A DNA stretch of 64,000 nucleotides. Origin: Chimonanthus salicifolius (Eukaryota; Streptophyta; Magnoliopsida; Laurales; Calycanthaceae). The position numbers were made by a program, and so were the translations under genes. The first letter of the stretch is position 1, and each line of letters begins with the position of its first letter. Shown in pieces: positions 45,329 through 57,862 of this stretch. Below the pieces are notes generated by a model. That model was not told the origin of the DNA, made no database searches, and was given only the letters and a program-made list of their open reading frames with translations. The stretch is from contig CM023535.1 of the NCBI GenBank assembly GCA_013350335.1, positions 23,839,746 through 23,903,745 on the forward strand, written 5' to 3'.

Positions 45329-48300
45329 ATGGCTGTGCCGCTTCTCACTAAGAAGATTGTCAAGAAGCGTGTCAAGAAGTTCAAGAGGCCACATAGTGAT
45401 CGCAAGGTTTCTGTGAAGGTACCACATTCACTTGATCCAGATTGGTTTAAATACTTGGATGATAAGTGCAGCTGTAGCATCTATGGCTTCAAATCTGTTT
45501 TTCCTTGTGTACTTTACTGAGAAAGCTAAGTTACATTTTCAAATTATGTTTTTTTTTGGTCTTCATTTATTGGGGATGTGGGAGTATGTCGAAGGCAACT
45601 CATAACATGGATTTGAAAAATAGAAAAAATGAGTCCTTTTATTGGGAATTTTAATCAATGCAATAGTGTTTGTAGCAGAAATGAATAGTGGAAATGATGT
45701 GCTGATAAAATGATTGCATTTGAAGATCTTTTACATCCCATTTGGAGTTAAAATAAAATAAGGGGAATGATGCATGCATTGATATTGGTAATGGCACTAA
45801 AAAGAAGACACTTAAAAAGTTCTAACATTTGTTTCCTTTTCAATCTTCCAAAACAAATACAAACAGAAAAAGAATAGTATCATGGTAATGAAGTCTTCAA
45901 TATGAGAAAAAAATATCTCTCTCATGTATATTAAGTCATACATAATAATGACTTTTGCTGATTGTATGCATCAAGGAACTTCATTCTGGATATCTGTTAG
46001 CTGAGTTTTCTATAACCAAGGTAGAACTATAGGCTCAAAATGGGCAGTGGTTTCATCCAATGTTTTAAAAACAATTCGTGGGTTAAATGAGGTTCAATCG
46101 GGTTCAACTGTGGCTAAACCTGGTCAAACCTGTGTAATTAATATAAATATTATAATTAAAATTAAATTATTAATTAAGATTTAATTGATGAGTTGAAATA
46201 AAATTTTAAATCAAAGTATTTTTTAATATGAATCAACAAAAATACCTTAATCAAATCAAATACGCCATTTCTTAAACTTTCAAATTTTATTCTCTTTAAA
46301 TGATTTTAGCCTCTAAATTTTTATGGCATTTAAAATTATATGAAATATATAAAAATTAATTTAACTAAAAATGTTTATAGTTAATTTTTTTGGACCAACC
46401 CAAAACTCTATATTTTGAAAGTATTAAATTTTTGTCACTTTAAATTATTTATAAACTCCGTACTTATATAGCTACATAGCAATGTGCCAATGTTTAAGAA
46501 ACATAGTATAAAATATTGTTAATTTTTTTTTGTTAACACTTCAAGCTTTTGTTGGTATTACATGCCTACATGGGTGTAAATGGAATTTAAAAAAAAAAAA
46601 AAAACAACAAAGGGCCAAACGCCCAAAAGCTCCAAACTCCTAAAGTCCCAAACGGTTGTGTGTCTCGTTACAGGAGAGTGGAGATTGGTGAATTTCCAAG
46701 TCCCACGTTGACTAAGGAGTAAAACTCCTAGTCTAGGTGAAGCTATAAAAGGGCATATCAGTGGTAAAGGAAAGTCACACATTTACACTCTTTGTTTGGC
46801 ATTGTGATGTTGGGTGAAATGTGGCCTAATGGGCTGCAAAATATAAAATTAATATTAGTCAAGGGAAAACCTTTAATGGTTCTCTGTCAGGAACCTTATT
46901 GAAGTTAGTAAGTGTAGAGTTGCTTAGTGGCTGGTGGGATCAGGGCGGTTTGGTGGTATTAGTATTTCAGATGTTTGTAGGGTGTGGGTTCGGTGGATCA
47001 TATTATGCCTCAGTTAGTTACGGCGAGATCTGTTGCTTGGTCTCCTCCAGATGTGGGTATCCTTAAATTTAATTTTGATGGAATTTGTGTGTGTGAGCTT
47101 GGGTTAGCTCGATATGGGGGAGTTAATCGAAATAACTCTGGTGTCACTTTGGCTTAGTGCTTGATGTGGAATTATATGTTTTATGGAGAGGTGTTTTGGC
47201 TTTGGAAGAGTTAGGGGCGGTTGGGAGTATCTTAGAAAGGGCCTTTAAGTTGTTTGTTGGTTGGGCCTTGGGGTCTCTTTGTCCTTGGTCTTATTTGGAT
47301 AAAATGGATAAGATTCGTCATTCTATTTAGACTTATGGTTATCCGGTCTATTGGGTTCCTCATTCTGCAAATTCCGAAGCAGATGAGTTGGCTCATCAGG
47401 GTGTGACTTTGTCGTCAGAAATTGTAAATAATTTTATGTAATTTTCGGGGAGTCCCTTTTTTGTTTGGTGGTTGGCTTTTTTTGCTTGCTTTGATTGTTT
47501 TGTTCCTTTTTTATTAATGAAGTTATCTTAAAAAAAAACCTTTAATGGTTGCCCTAATTGATTTTTTTTTTTTTTAAATTATAGTTCACGGGTTTTTTAT
47601 TTGCGGGTTAATAAAAAACCGGCCCGTTGTTGAGCTGCTTGGTTCAACCACGTGCGGGTCCGGTTTTGGTAACATTGGTTTCATCTAAATCTTGAAAATA
47701 TGTGTTATCTCTGCATCATTTCAATAGAGCAGGATGTCCATCATCATGCAGTTTCTACAAGTTCAACCTGCCTGCCCCTTTGTGCTTGTATAATTTCAGC
47801 GTTTATCAGGGATAAATTTTGATTCATGTCCATCTTGTTAACTGCCTAAGCACTATATTCTAGGCCCTCACTATGTATATTTTCTCTTCTTTCTTAATTT
47901 TTTCCTATGATTTCTCTCCATAATAGATATAAGTAGAACTTCTGCTGATATATGATTGTATTATACAATCAGTTTATAATGCAGGACACCCTTTTGGTGT
48001 CTTTAGAGTTTGCCATGAACTCTTCAAATGGATCACATGGTTTGATTGAATGCATTCATTTATGACAGCCAAACTGGCGAAGGCCGAAAGGTATTGACTC
48101 CAGGGTGAGAAGGAAGTTCAAGGGATGCACATTGATGCCCAACATTGGTTATGGGTCAGACAAAAAGACCCGCCATTATCTCCCAAATGGCTTCAAGAAG
48201 TTTGTGGTGAACAATGTCAAGGAGCTGGAACTGTTGTTGATGCATAACAGGTATTCTTTGTCATTATGCCCCTTTGGATGTTCCATGGAAGGACTGAACC

Positions 48301-48533
48301 AGCCCTTCTATGGTTGCTCATCTAGTCATCCTGCATTTTAGTAGGAAAATACTGCCAAGTTTTTAACAATTTAACTAAATATGCTAATGATTGATCAATC
48401 CAGGACTTACTGTGCGGAAATTGCACACAATATTTCAACACAGAAGCGGAAAGCTATTGTAGAGCGAGCTGCACAGTTGGATATCGTCGTGACAAACAAG
48501 CTAGCTAGGCTGCGCAGCCAGGAGGATGAGTGA
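45329..48533 (+). CDS. 60S ribosomal protein L32 (eL32)
   Basis: Three coding exons, 45329-45418, 48069-48250 and 48404-48533, total 402 bp and 133 residues, the standard plant eL32 length. Introns begin GT and end AG (45419-48068 and 48251-48403). The protein starts [20 protein letters not shown], carries [17 protein letters not shown] and [19 protein letters not shown] in exon 2, and ends [14 protein letters not shown], all hallmarks of eL32. It is a structural protein of the cytosolic large ribosomal subunit. The first intron falls after Lys30; the second splits an Arg codon (AG|G). No frameshift or stop is present, so it looks functional. The large first coding intron (2650 bp) hosts a hAT-like element with a nested LINE. 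Constitutive growth-linked expression is inferred from the telo-box promoter. Confidence 0.97.
46058..47677. mobile_element. hAT-like non-autonomous element in the RPL32 intron
   Basis: Ends CAATGTTTTAAAAAC and GTTTTGGTAACATTG are inverted. A perfect 8-bp duplication GTTTCATC flanks it (46050-46057 and 47678-47685). No transposase is present. It contains a LINE (46882-47537) with its own duplication. A segment near 46700-46760 (AAGTCCCACGTTGACTAAGG, CTATAAAAGGG) resembles TRIM LTR sequence. It sits wholly inside intron 45419-48068, away from both splice sites. Confidence 0.8.
46882..47537 (+). mobile_element. 5'-truncated LINE with an RNase H-like end, nested in the hAT-like element
   Basis: The direct repeat ACCTTTAATGGTT flanks it (46869-46881 and 47538-47550) and an A-run precedes the right copy. 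Translation gives [15 protein letters not shown], the usual start of the RNase H-like domain of plant L1-type LINEs, then a stop, and later [20 protein letters not shown], its end. The 3' end reads TTATTAATGAAGTTATCTTA plus poly-A. It is 5'-truncated and contains stops, so it is dead. Confidence 0.88.
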
Positions 48534-50518
48534 GCAACTATTATTTGTTGATTTTCATACAAGCTATTTAGAATTTGCAAGATTTGATTTGGATTTTTGT
48601 CCTTAACTTTTGTTATACTTCTGGGTAGTTGATATGATCAAAATTTTGAAACATTCTGGTTTGGCATATCGAACTACTTTTTAGCAAAATGATCAACCAT
48701 GCATCCTTTCTTATGTGCCATGTCCTTGAGGGCACACACATGCTATATATAAGTGGCGATGTAAATGGATGTGGGTATGAGTTGCACAAAATATCAGCAT
48801 ATCCCTCCAGCTTTTGATTTTATCTGGACTTGAGATTTTCTCTGGAAAAATTATTTCACAGCCACAGGCATATGAAAGTAGTCTGTTGGGGCCAGCTTCT
48901 GTACAAATATGACTCATGTTTCACTGGCCCAGATTGTTTTCTCCAATTTCAATTGTTAAAGTGTGGTATGTGTAGCTGTTTTTGGACGAATGAGAGACAA
49001 GGGGATCCTCCTTACAGGTTGGTTACTTGAAAGTGAGGTTCTGCTTTACAAAACTGGTAGAACTTTGAATGTGGACCTCTCAAAGAGAGATTGAAAAAGA
49101 ACTATGAATATGGGGAGAGAGCCAAAAGTGGGAGTTGCCTGCGTTCTCTAGTTCTCTACCGATAAGTTATCCTGAACCAGTTGACATTGTTTATAAGGTC
49201 TATGTTAGATAGTGAGTATATGTTGCCTTGATAAATATATCCCTTGAATATGAAGTATGGCAAATTCTAAGTGGTTATAGGATTAGAATGAGGCAAAAAC
49301 AGGTGGAAATATAAGATCAATGAGAAAATTAGTGAACCACAGTTCACAATGATCTGGGTGACAATGGATAATTTCTCCTACTGTTGTTGGGGGAACGTAG
49401 TGGTGGATACATTGTTCATTGAGAAATGTGAGTCGTGGCTGAAAAGTCTCGTTGAAATAGGGTGAATTGAGGTTTTCTGGAGCACTTGAAGTTGGATGAA
49501 ATTGTCCTCATACAGAAGTAAGTCTATCAGATCCCTGGGTTGTTTGGCTTTATTTGGTCATTTGGGTTTAATAATGCTACTACTTACATTGCACACAAAC
49601 AAACATGGATGATGATGAATAATGCTAGTAGTTGTGGGTTCACATTCTGTTTCCATTTCCATTTTATGACACAAATGAGACATCCCCCTCTTTTGAATAG
49701 ATGAATGAATGAAATGAAATAAAATAAAAATATGTTGCCAAAAAAAGTTAAATGGGATATTTTGATTCAAGAAATCTCAGTGGATGTTTTGCCAATGTGC
49801 AGCAGCTGCACACCCCTCATCAAGTTGACAAAATGTGAAATTGATTAACTAGTGAAAGATGATCACATTAAACCGTCAAGATGTCTGTCTCAAGAAGCAG
49901 CTGCCTGAGGTCTTGATTTGATTCACACCAACTTCAACAGGCTATTCCCCGTAGCTGCAGATTTGGTGTGTGGCATTAGGAAGGCTTCACATGCTTCAAT
50001 AATTAGTTAGGTAAAATCTTCTATGGATAAGATGCCTGGACGCCTTGGTCATAAAAAAAATGATGATCACATTAGTCTTCGATCTTAATACATGAAAATT
50101 ACCAATTTTGCTCCTTAAAACCACTAATATGCTTTGCTTACCTTAATGCACTTGAAAATGATTAGTTACTATTGTTATTAATGAGAATATTTAGTGACAA
50201 TGGAACATGTTCAAGTTTGGTCATTATATTTTTTAACCTTCAATTTAAGTGCGCTCATTATAAGCTATTTTCCTTAGCTTAACCTATTATTAATAATAGG
50301 TCAAGTTGCTGAATTTTTTTCTTTTTCTTTTGAGTCATTTGGAATTTGGGTTGTTGGGTCTTCACAGATTAACATGTCAAGGTTCTAATAATATTAATGC
50401 ATTAATAAGTGGGATAGGAGTAGGCACTCGATCCAAACCTTGATTAATTGAGGACGGATTTTATTCGCCTCTTCACCGCATGAACGTTAATGCAGACACA
50501 TCTTTTAAGATGTTTACG
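48534..50518. other. RPL32 3' flank and intergenic DNA
   Basis: The first few hundred bases include the 3' untranslated region of RPL32; the polyadenylation site cannot be fixed. The rest shows no gene. Open frames 48711-48917, 48830-49030 and 49558-49770 lack known motifs. Confidence 0.5.
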
Positions 50519-50673
50519 TATGAATCATATTTTTATTTTATTTTTGAATTTAAGTGTGAAACTGTGGGATACTCCAAAACTCCTACGGATGAGTCCATTA
50601 CCTTTATGGCACACCAAGATTAGGCCATGGAGGCTTGAACCTGTAACTTCCCACGTAAATATGAATCATATTT
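50519..50673 (-). mobile_element. 5'-truncated SINE with a 14-bp duplication
   Basis: TATGAATCATATTT occurs at 50519-50532 and 50660-50673. Between them lies the minus-strand SINE body with GGCACACCAAGATTAGGCCATG and a reversed B-box (GGCTTGAACCTGTAAC). The A-box end is missing, so it is 5'-truncated. Confidence 0.88.
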
Positions 50674-51430
50674 ATTAGATCGACTTAGATATAAATTTTA
50701 TTTTGAAAAAATATATTTCCATGGGACATGAAGCCATAAAAACGGATGAGTAAGTTTGGAAATAAAATATTTAAAACTTAAAGACACTTTAAAATTTGTA
50801 TTGAAATTCAACCATTAAATTTTATGGATTTATTAAATTTATATTTAAATAGATATAATAAATATAATTCAAATAATATGATTTATGAAATTCTAAAAAA
50901 GACAAATGTCAATGTATTAAAAAATGCCTTAATTGCATCAAGGTACATGCCACTTGGCCCACCAACTCTTTCTTTGAAGTTGAAATTTAATCCAGTAGGC
51001 AGTTCTTCGCATATATAGATTATTTATTTAACAAAAATAATTTTCATTTCTTATTAATAGCCATTAAATCTGAAGTCATACAATACATTTTTTTTGAAGC
51101 TTTGTTTTATAATCAATTTATTTAAATGGACAAAAGCAACTTAAGAAATTATTTTTACATGATAAGAAATACCTTTGTAACTTTAGGGATAAGTAAGTGC
51201 AAACCCAGTCACTTGAAATCTGAAACTTTGTCCGACTACATGGTAAGTTAAAAAAGTTGAGTTTAATCAAAGAAAACTCATTGATCTCGATACCTCATGA
51301 TTGTTAATGGGGTATTCACTATTAGATAAAATACCAAATGGTGTATGGTGAATTAAGAGACCCCATAGTGTATCTCACTAATATATTTCAATCATAAGTT
51401 AAAATATCAGTTTTTCCAAAAGCCAATATA
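50674..51430. other. Intergenic, nothing recognised
   Basis: AT-rich, with no feature. Confidence 0.5.
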
Positions 51431-51563
51431 TGTAATACCCTAGTCTAAAAAGTCTCACATTGCTAGTTGAATTGAAAATTATCTGATATATAAGTGGTAG
51501 CTTTCTTCCTTCTAGTATGAGGTCTTTTGAGAGCAACAGTGGATTGGCTCGTCAATTGAAAGT
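51431..51563 (+). mobile_element. Truncated TRIM LTR
   Basis: TGTAATACCCTAGTC, then AGTCTCACATTGCTAGTTG, TATATAAGTGGTAGC and GGCTCGTCAATTGAAAGT match the first ~120 bp of the LTR at 1849-2040. The 3' end is missing. Confidence 0.78.
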
Positions 51564-51770
51564 TATGAAATTGGCCATAAATATCGGTCAAATATCAGCC
51601 ATGATTGGCCAATATTTTTTTTTAGATGTTTTTTAAAAAAAACATACTTTTTTGTTTTTTAATTAAAAAAATTAAATAAAAAAATTGGGCGAGTTTTGGA
51701 AAAATAAATTAAGGAGAGAGAATAATATCGACCGATATCTCAATTTTGGCGATATTAAAACCCTTGATCT
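51564..51770. mobile_element. Degraded ATATCGGCCGATAT-family element
   Basis: ATAAATATCGGTCAAATATC, ATATCGACCGATATCTC and a terminus TTAAAACCCTTG resembling the TTTAAACCCCTG end of 2433-2686. The left end is lost next to the truncated TRIM. Confidence 0.55.
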
Positions 51771-53540
51771 CAATATAATAGGATCCAAACTCTGAAACTG
51801 ATTTTGAGTTCCATTATCCATCATGATGGGAAGTTTGAAATCCAATAATTTTCTTGAATGAAAGATTATACATAACTTACAATTAGATTAACCTTATCTA
51901 ATCGTTCCGAAAAAGTATTAAGAGGTAAATAAAAACTTTTTGGAAAGTTTTCACTGCATCAAATTAAAACTTTCATGTGATGACAGTCTTGTGGGGATAT
52001 GTCCCCATTCATATCCCTCTCAGTTCACTCACCTACAGCCTATGAATTGGATCAAATACCCAATTTGACTCGAACAAAGATTCAACTTTATAAAAAATGT
52101 GGGGCCAATCACTCTAAGAAATTATTTTATTCTGTCCTGACTATGAGATGCCCTGAAATCTCAGGGGACCTAGACACAGTGTAGGTCTTGAAATTGTAAG
52201 TAAAGTCATTGGTCGCATTAGTGAAGGCCTTGAGCGGCGGCCTACTCCACCTATAATCAGAGCAGGCCCTAATTTTATTTTACGTACTCTCCCTTGCTCT
52301 AGGGATAACGAACTAAATGTCGTGTCCAAACTAGGAATGAACTTTGAAGAGTTTTGACAATTGATAATTGAGAGGAGATTCAACATAAAGATCTTCAGAG
52401 GTATTCGGAGTTTGATAGCACATCAGTCTAACTTGACGAAATTTAGAATGTTAGATAAAATTGAATATTTTAGTCCTAAAAAAAAACATGAAGTGATTTT
52501 TTTATAGATACTCTTCATTAATTGACCTTTTCAACTAACTTCTTCATAGTGACTTACGTTGGTCTCTCGTAGGGGCACCACAAATAAGGCACCATAGGGA
52601 TGAAAATTTGGCTCAAAATCCTTAAAGCCCAAAGAACATGACTCGGGAAAAGGTGGACTTAGCACAAATTTTAAGCCCATTTCATAATTGGCTCGGGCTT
52701 GGACAGAACTTTAGAACTCATCTTTTACTTGGGCTGGTCTCAGGCTTACATATGTTCCAATCTGAAAGTCCGAACTAGGCCCAATTATATAGACCTAAGA
52801 TATTATATATGATACATCCATTAGGGAAATCAGATCGCACATTGTACATGGTCCTTTTTAAATTTTTGGGAGACGTACAAAATTCAACCAATTGGATGAA
52901 AGGACACTAAATTAACTGCATGTATACCAAATTTTATTCAAAAATTCAAATGGAAGAGACTATTTTAGTGGTCAACATTAGTAGGTCTTATTTTTCTTAG
53001 TAAAATCTTGTGCTTTTAACCACTAAAGTCAAGTGGCTTTAAATTGATTTTTGCTTCAAACTTGGTCTTGCTTTCAATTTATACCATTGGATTTTCACTA
53101 TTTTACTACAATAGAAAAATGACAAGGTGCAGTCGAAACCAAACAATGTCTTCCTTATCTTCTTTCTCCTTAGTTTCTGCATCATTTTCCATTGTCCAAG
53201 GACTGTCAATGGTCTAGATTCGGGCTGGACCTCCCTTGTCAAAGTCAGACTCCACTAAGTAAATGGATCAAGCCGGATCGATCCTATAACAAAGTGGGCC
53301 CAAAAAAGCTGATCGGGCCTATTTGAAAAGACAAACAAGCAAAGTCGGGCCAACTTGTTGTGTTCTAATATTATTAATTAGGTGGATTAGAGTTGTCAAT
53401 TGTATGGATTGAAGAAACCTTTCTAGCAAAATATGGTGTGAGAAATTCATGAACAATGATGCTTAGTTGATTCGTTTTAGGACGAGACTAATGATATCAT
53501 TAACATCTTTCTGTAATTTTCTCACCTATTTTTTTCTAAC
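51771..53540. other. Intergenic, nothing recognised
   Basis: No gene. The stretch 52540-52830 with repeated GGCTC/GGGCTTGG words may be an old MITE but no ends were found. Confidence 0.45.
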
Positions 53541-53544
53541 TTTT

Positions 53545-53665
53545 TTTTTTTGTTTTTTGTTTTTTTGAATTTACGTGTAGGAAATAGTAGGATACCCAGC
53601 TTAAAACCCCTACGGGTGAGTCCACTGCCCCTATGGCACACCAAAATTAGACCACGAGGACTCGA
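53545..53665 (-). mobile_element. 5'-truncated SINE, minus strand
   Basis: T-rich tail, GAATTTACGTGTAGGAAATAG, ACCCCTACGGGTGAGTCCAC, GGCACACCAAAATTAGACCA and a reversed B-box remnant (GGACTCGAATC). Confidence 0.72.
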
Positions 53666-53970
53666 ATCAAAGAGAAATCTATACTAGAAAGATAAAGAGA
53701 CTGCACCATTTAAAAAATTTAACAATATTAAAAAAATTGGCCAATATATTGCTATCTGTATTTTTGTTCTATAATTTATGAATCATATGTCTTGCAGGTT
53801 AAGACCATTGTACATTAAAATGTTTCCTAATTCCAGTCTTATAATCCATTTGACCTGCTCACTTAATTTTTAGGTCGGACTCTGACCTGGTGACACCCGT
53901 AAGACAGGCACTGAAGCCTGGTGTACTGGTTCAGCAGTTTAAAGGTATGATGTACTGCAATCTCACCCAT

Positions 53971-54022
53971 TCATTAATCACGCTCTGATTGGACGGTCAT
54001 AGTTCATCCACCAGACTTGATG
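53971..54022. repeat. Extra inverted arm beside the 54060-56526 element
   Basis: TTAATCACGCTCTGATTGGA and CATCCACCAGACTTGATGG are the reverse complement of 54107-54152 and match the right arm (56447-56496) directly. With 54107-54152 it could form a local hairpin. Confidence 0.75.
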
Positions 54023-54619
54023 GCCAACTTTTTTCTTTTCATGTTCCTTTTATCCCAGATCGTTTTGTATCCTTTGGGTGCTTAGGACTTTAGGAGAGAG
54101 GCTATCAACTCTGGTGGATGAATTATGACCGTTCGATCAGAACGTGATTAACGGTCTAGATCTGTCTGTCAGATCTCAGATCGTAGATGATCGCTAGACT
54201 AATAAATATTATTTTTTAAATCCTACGGTTAAGATTATGTAGATCAACAACTAGAATCAATGAGATCTAAGTATCTGAACAGAATGAAACAAGTGAGGGA
54301 GAAATTTGAGATGACCCAGATTCCAGATCAAATCTTGATGGGCAGGCCCAATCTAAGCCATCTAATTTGAGATGGTCCTTTGTTTTCATGACTTTTACTT
54401 TCATTGATATAAAAATGAAATTATGTATATTATTTGCATCTTGCCTTACACCCACCGGTTTGCACGTGGTCAACTTATAACATAAGTATTTAATTACGTA
54501 AAATGATTGAATACACAAATATAAATAAGATCAGGTCCGATTTACTGAAAACCCATTAGTGAAATTTGAAATTTTAAAATATGATTTTTTTCTAATAGAC
54601 AGTGGATATGTCCTCACTG

Positions 54620-55285
54620 CATAGGGGTCAAAAAATGGCCGATATACATCGTACTGGTCGATAAGTATCAATTTTATATGTGCCGATATGTATCAGCCAT
54701 ACAATTATAAGTATCGGTCAATATGACAAACTATCGGTCATTTTTAATTTTATATTTCAAAAAATACTGTTTTGACCATTTTTTAAATTGTATATTGCAT
54801 TGAGTATGATTTTAAAAATATTTAGAAGCAAGTTTTAGCAAGTTTTTCAAGTGTGAACGGTATTAGTCAAATTCCAAATTTATTTCTCTTAAAATTTGAC
54901 CTATTTGAGTTATTTTCATTAATTTCTTTGAATTCTTGTTCTAAGATAATTCCATTTTTAATTCTTGTTCTAAGATAATTCCATTTTTTTGGTTTTTTTG
55001 ATAAAATAATTTAATGAATGGAGATGTTTTAATGTAGTTTGTAGAGTGTTTGTGTGATTTTCTATGTGTTTTTTCAAAAAAAAAAAGTTCATAAAATTCA
55101 GGTTTCATATAGGGATTTCGACTCTTAAGGGTATTACCTTTTCCCCCTATTTTTCTAATAGTTTTAAATATTTTGAAAAAAAAAAAAGAGGAGAGAGAAA
55201 CTATATCAACATTTTATATAGATACAATACATATTGCTGATACAGTGGTATTGGTGATACATATAAAGGTGTCATTTTTTTCATC
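54620..55285. mobile_element. Degraded ATATCGGCCGATAT-family element
   Basis: TAGGGGTCAAAAAATGGCCG resembles the CAGGGG end of 2433-2686 and is followed by several ATCGGTC/GCCGATA motifs. The right end may be near ACATATAAAGGTGTCA. It lies within the inverted-repeat element. Confidence 0.5.
54931..54989. repeat. Tandem 30-bp duplication
   Basis: AATTCTTGTTCTAAGATAAT plus TCCATTTTT occurs twice in immediate succession. Confidence 0.9.
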
Positions 55286-56055
55286 CATGTATATAACAAT
55301 GTAACCAATATCTCCTATATTTTCATTTTTATCACAAAAATATAGGCAAAATAATTTTTGTGCATTAAAAATTTGAGTTTATCGCATGTGCCGTTTTTAA
55401 CGGTAAATTTCCGTTAAAATCGCGAGATTTTACCGTTAAATTCCCTTTAAAAATACTTAGGCCAAATACACATTTTTTATTTTTGAAATATCATCTATAT
55501 TTTCAAACTCCAGCCACATTATTTATTATTATTTTTTTAAATAATATATTTTCTGCTAGATTTTCCCATTAAATTCTCTATAAAAATACGAGAATTTGAC
55601 AATATTCCACTATTAACAATTGACGTTAATATCCCGAGAACAAGATTTGTGACAATAGTATATAAGAGCTAACTTTATTACGATCGATTCTCATTCACCT
55701 TGTCATTTCATTTTTAATGATACTTGTCTATTGTTACAATTCCTTTCTACTTGGTTATTTCATTTGCATTTTATTTTGGATGGTCATCTTAACATGGGCA
55801 TTATCTTTTAAGAGGCACGGATTTTAATGAACTTCTCATTTTGCCCCACATCCATCAGAAATCTGTTCACTCATCAGTGCACCGAACTGGACTCTTTCCA
55901 TTTCCAAGTGAATCGGTTTATTCATCGGTGTACTAGACAGGTGAACCGATTCACTGAAAAGTGAACTGATTTCTAAGAAGGCAAAGTGGAAAATTCGAAA
56001 ATTCCATGCTTCTGCCCACATTAGGATGGACACCCTTTTATCTTACTTATTATTT

Positions 56056-56222
56056 TGCATATCTTATGAATTTTGTATCTTTTAAATATTGCTATGTTTT
56101 TCAAACAATTTTTATATTTTGCCTTGCTTTTTAATCATACAATCAGAGCGTTTCAATCTCATCTTCAGTAATATCTTATGAATTTTGTATCTCTTAAATA
56201 TTGCTATGTTTTTCAAATAAAT
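56056..56222. repeat. Direct repeat of ~53 bp, spaced ~114 bp
   Basis: ATATCTTATGAATTTTGTAT followed by TTAAATATTGCTATGTTTTT occurs at about 56057 and again at 56171. Confidence 0.88.
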
Positions 56223-56526
56223 ACATATTTTCAATTTTTTTCTTTTTTTAATGATGATAGGAAAGACAAAATTAGATGGCTTAGATTGGGCCCGCCCATC
56301 AGGATTTGATATTAGCCTCAAAAATTGGAATGAAGAATAAAAAATATTTTACAGTCTGTCAGACAACCGACCGATCTCCCCAGCCGGTTTAATGGCTGAG
56401 CACGATCCTCTACGGCCACAGATCTAACAGACAGATCTTGACAATTAATCACGCTCTGATCGGACGGTCATAATTCATCCACCAGACTTAATGGCTTGTC
56501 TCCTTAGAACCAAAGGATACAAAAGT

Positions 56527-57862
56527 ATGATATTATAGAACAGCTCCTGTTCAAGTAAGATCGTGATTTTGGGTTTTCGTTCCTCTCTTATTAAAGTGCA
56601 GTTGGAAGACATCTCTTACAGATGTGGGACTTTTACGGAAAGCTAAAGCTAGCTGTCTTTCTAGACTTGCAGGCTGGAAGAATGACTTAACGACGTGACA
56701 ATCTGATTTTTTCTCTACAGTTTAATGATCAAATATGTGTCGCTATAATTTATCTCAAGGACTCCATATTTTTGTCTTATCTAAATAATAACAAATTAAT
56801 ATTTATAATTAAATAATTGAAAATTTTATCCAAATTTATATTATGTCATGTTTTAAATGTTGTTAGAGAGGCCAAATAAGATAGCTGATATCAATCTTTC
56901 GGATATTAGTATTATTTCTTTATTAAAAAATAAGTTAGCCATTTTAATTGAAAAAATCTCTCAATAAATGGATAAACATATGTATATTAATTACTCTATT
57001 TGGACATCATTGAGATTAATCAATTAAAGTTGTATATAGACAATATTTTTGAAATGAATATAAGATTATTATGAATTTGACTTGATTCGATAAAATTTTA
57101 AATATCATCAGAATTACAACAAAATAGAATATATTTGGACCTAACAAATGTTCCTCGTAAAGATTATTCACAAACTATTGATAAGTGGGCATTAACTATA
57201 GATTAACCTGGAAACCATCCAAATTCATAGACTATTTGGCTGCTACTCTCCATGGAAATGTTCTCAATTGATTGAGACGTTGGGAAGATTCCAAACAAGG
57301 AAAAGAAATGGATTAGAGGAATTATAATAGTGAAATAGGAAAAGAATTTATAGGTAAAGGGTCTGTCTATACGTCTTTTAGTTGAGGACCTAAACCACCG
57401 CCTCACTATGTAATATTTGTGATTTCACTACTTATTTTAAAACATTTGAAAAGCACTATAATAAGACCAATAGTGAAAAGAAAGGATTCTGGTTAAAACA
57501 ATTTTTTTAATAACTTCACTCACCATTGGATATTTTATGTGAAATCATCCTCTTGAACGATACCGACTCTAAATCTCAAGAGCTCTAGGTGTAATACATT
57601 GGTGGAGACTCTAGGCCTAAAGAGTTAGTGCAAGTGGGGATTGTACAGCCCATTGATCACATTAGAGGATCCTAAGCAGCGGCCTAGTTGACTTAAAACT
57701 AGAGCTGATCTAATCTTGAGTTTCATCCAAAACATAGATGAAAGATACTTTTAAGTATTAGAGCCAGCTCACTTAATTCAGAGACAGGGATCAAAGATAA
57801 GAAATGGGGAGCAAACCCACTCCATCTTAACCACTGTGCCACACACCTGGTGGTTAATTACC
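56527..57862. other. Intergenic, nothing recognised
   Basis: AT-rich, with no supported gene. The open frame 57203-57406 has no motif. Confidence 0.5.

Larger units (their letters stand above)
54060..56526. mobile_element. Inverted-repeat (TIR) element, ~2.5 kb
   Basis: The left arm (about 54060-54370) starts TTTTGTATCCTTTGG and includes TCTGGTGGATGAATTATGAC and GGGCAGGCCCAATCTAAGCC. The right arm (about 56260-56526) is its inverted copy, ending CCAAAGGATACAAAAG. The interior is AT-rich and holds a degraded ATATCGG-family element. No transposase is visible. No target duplication was identified, and the superfamily is unassigned. Confidence 0.68.
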
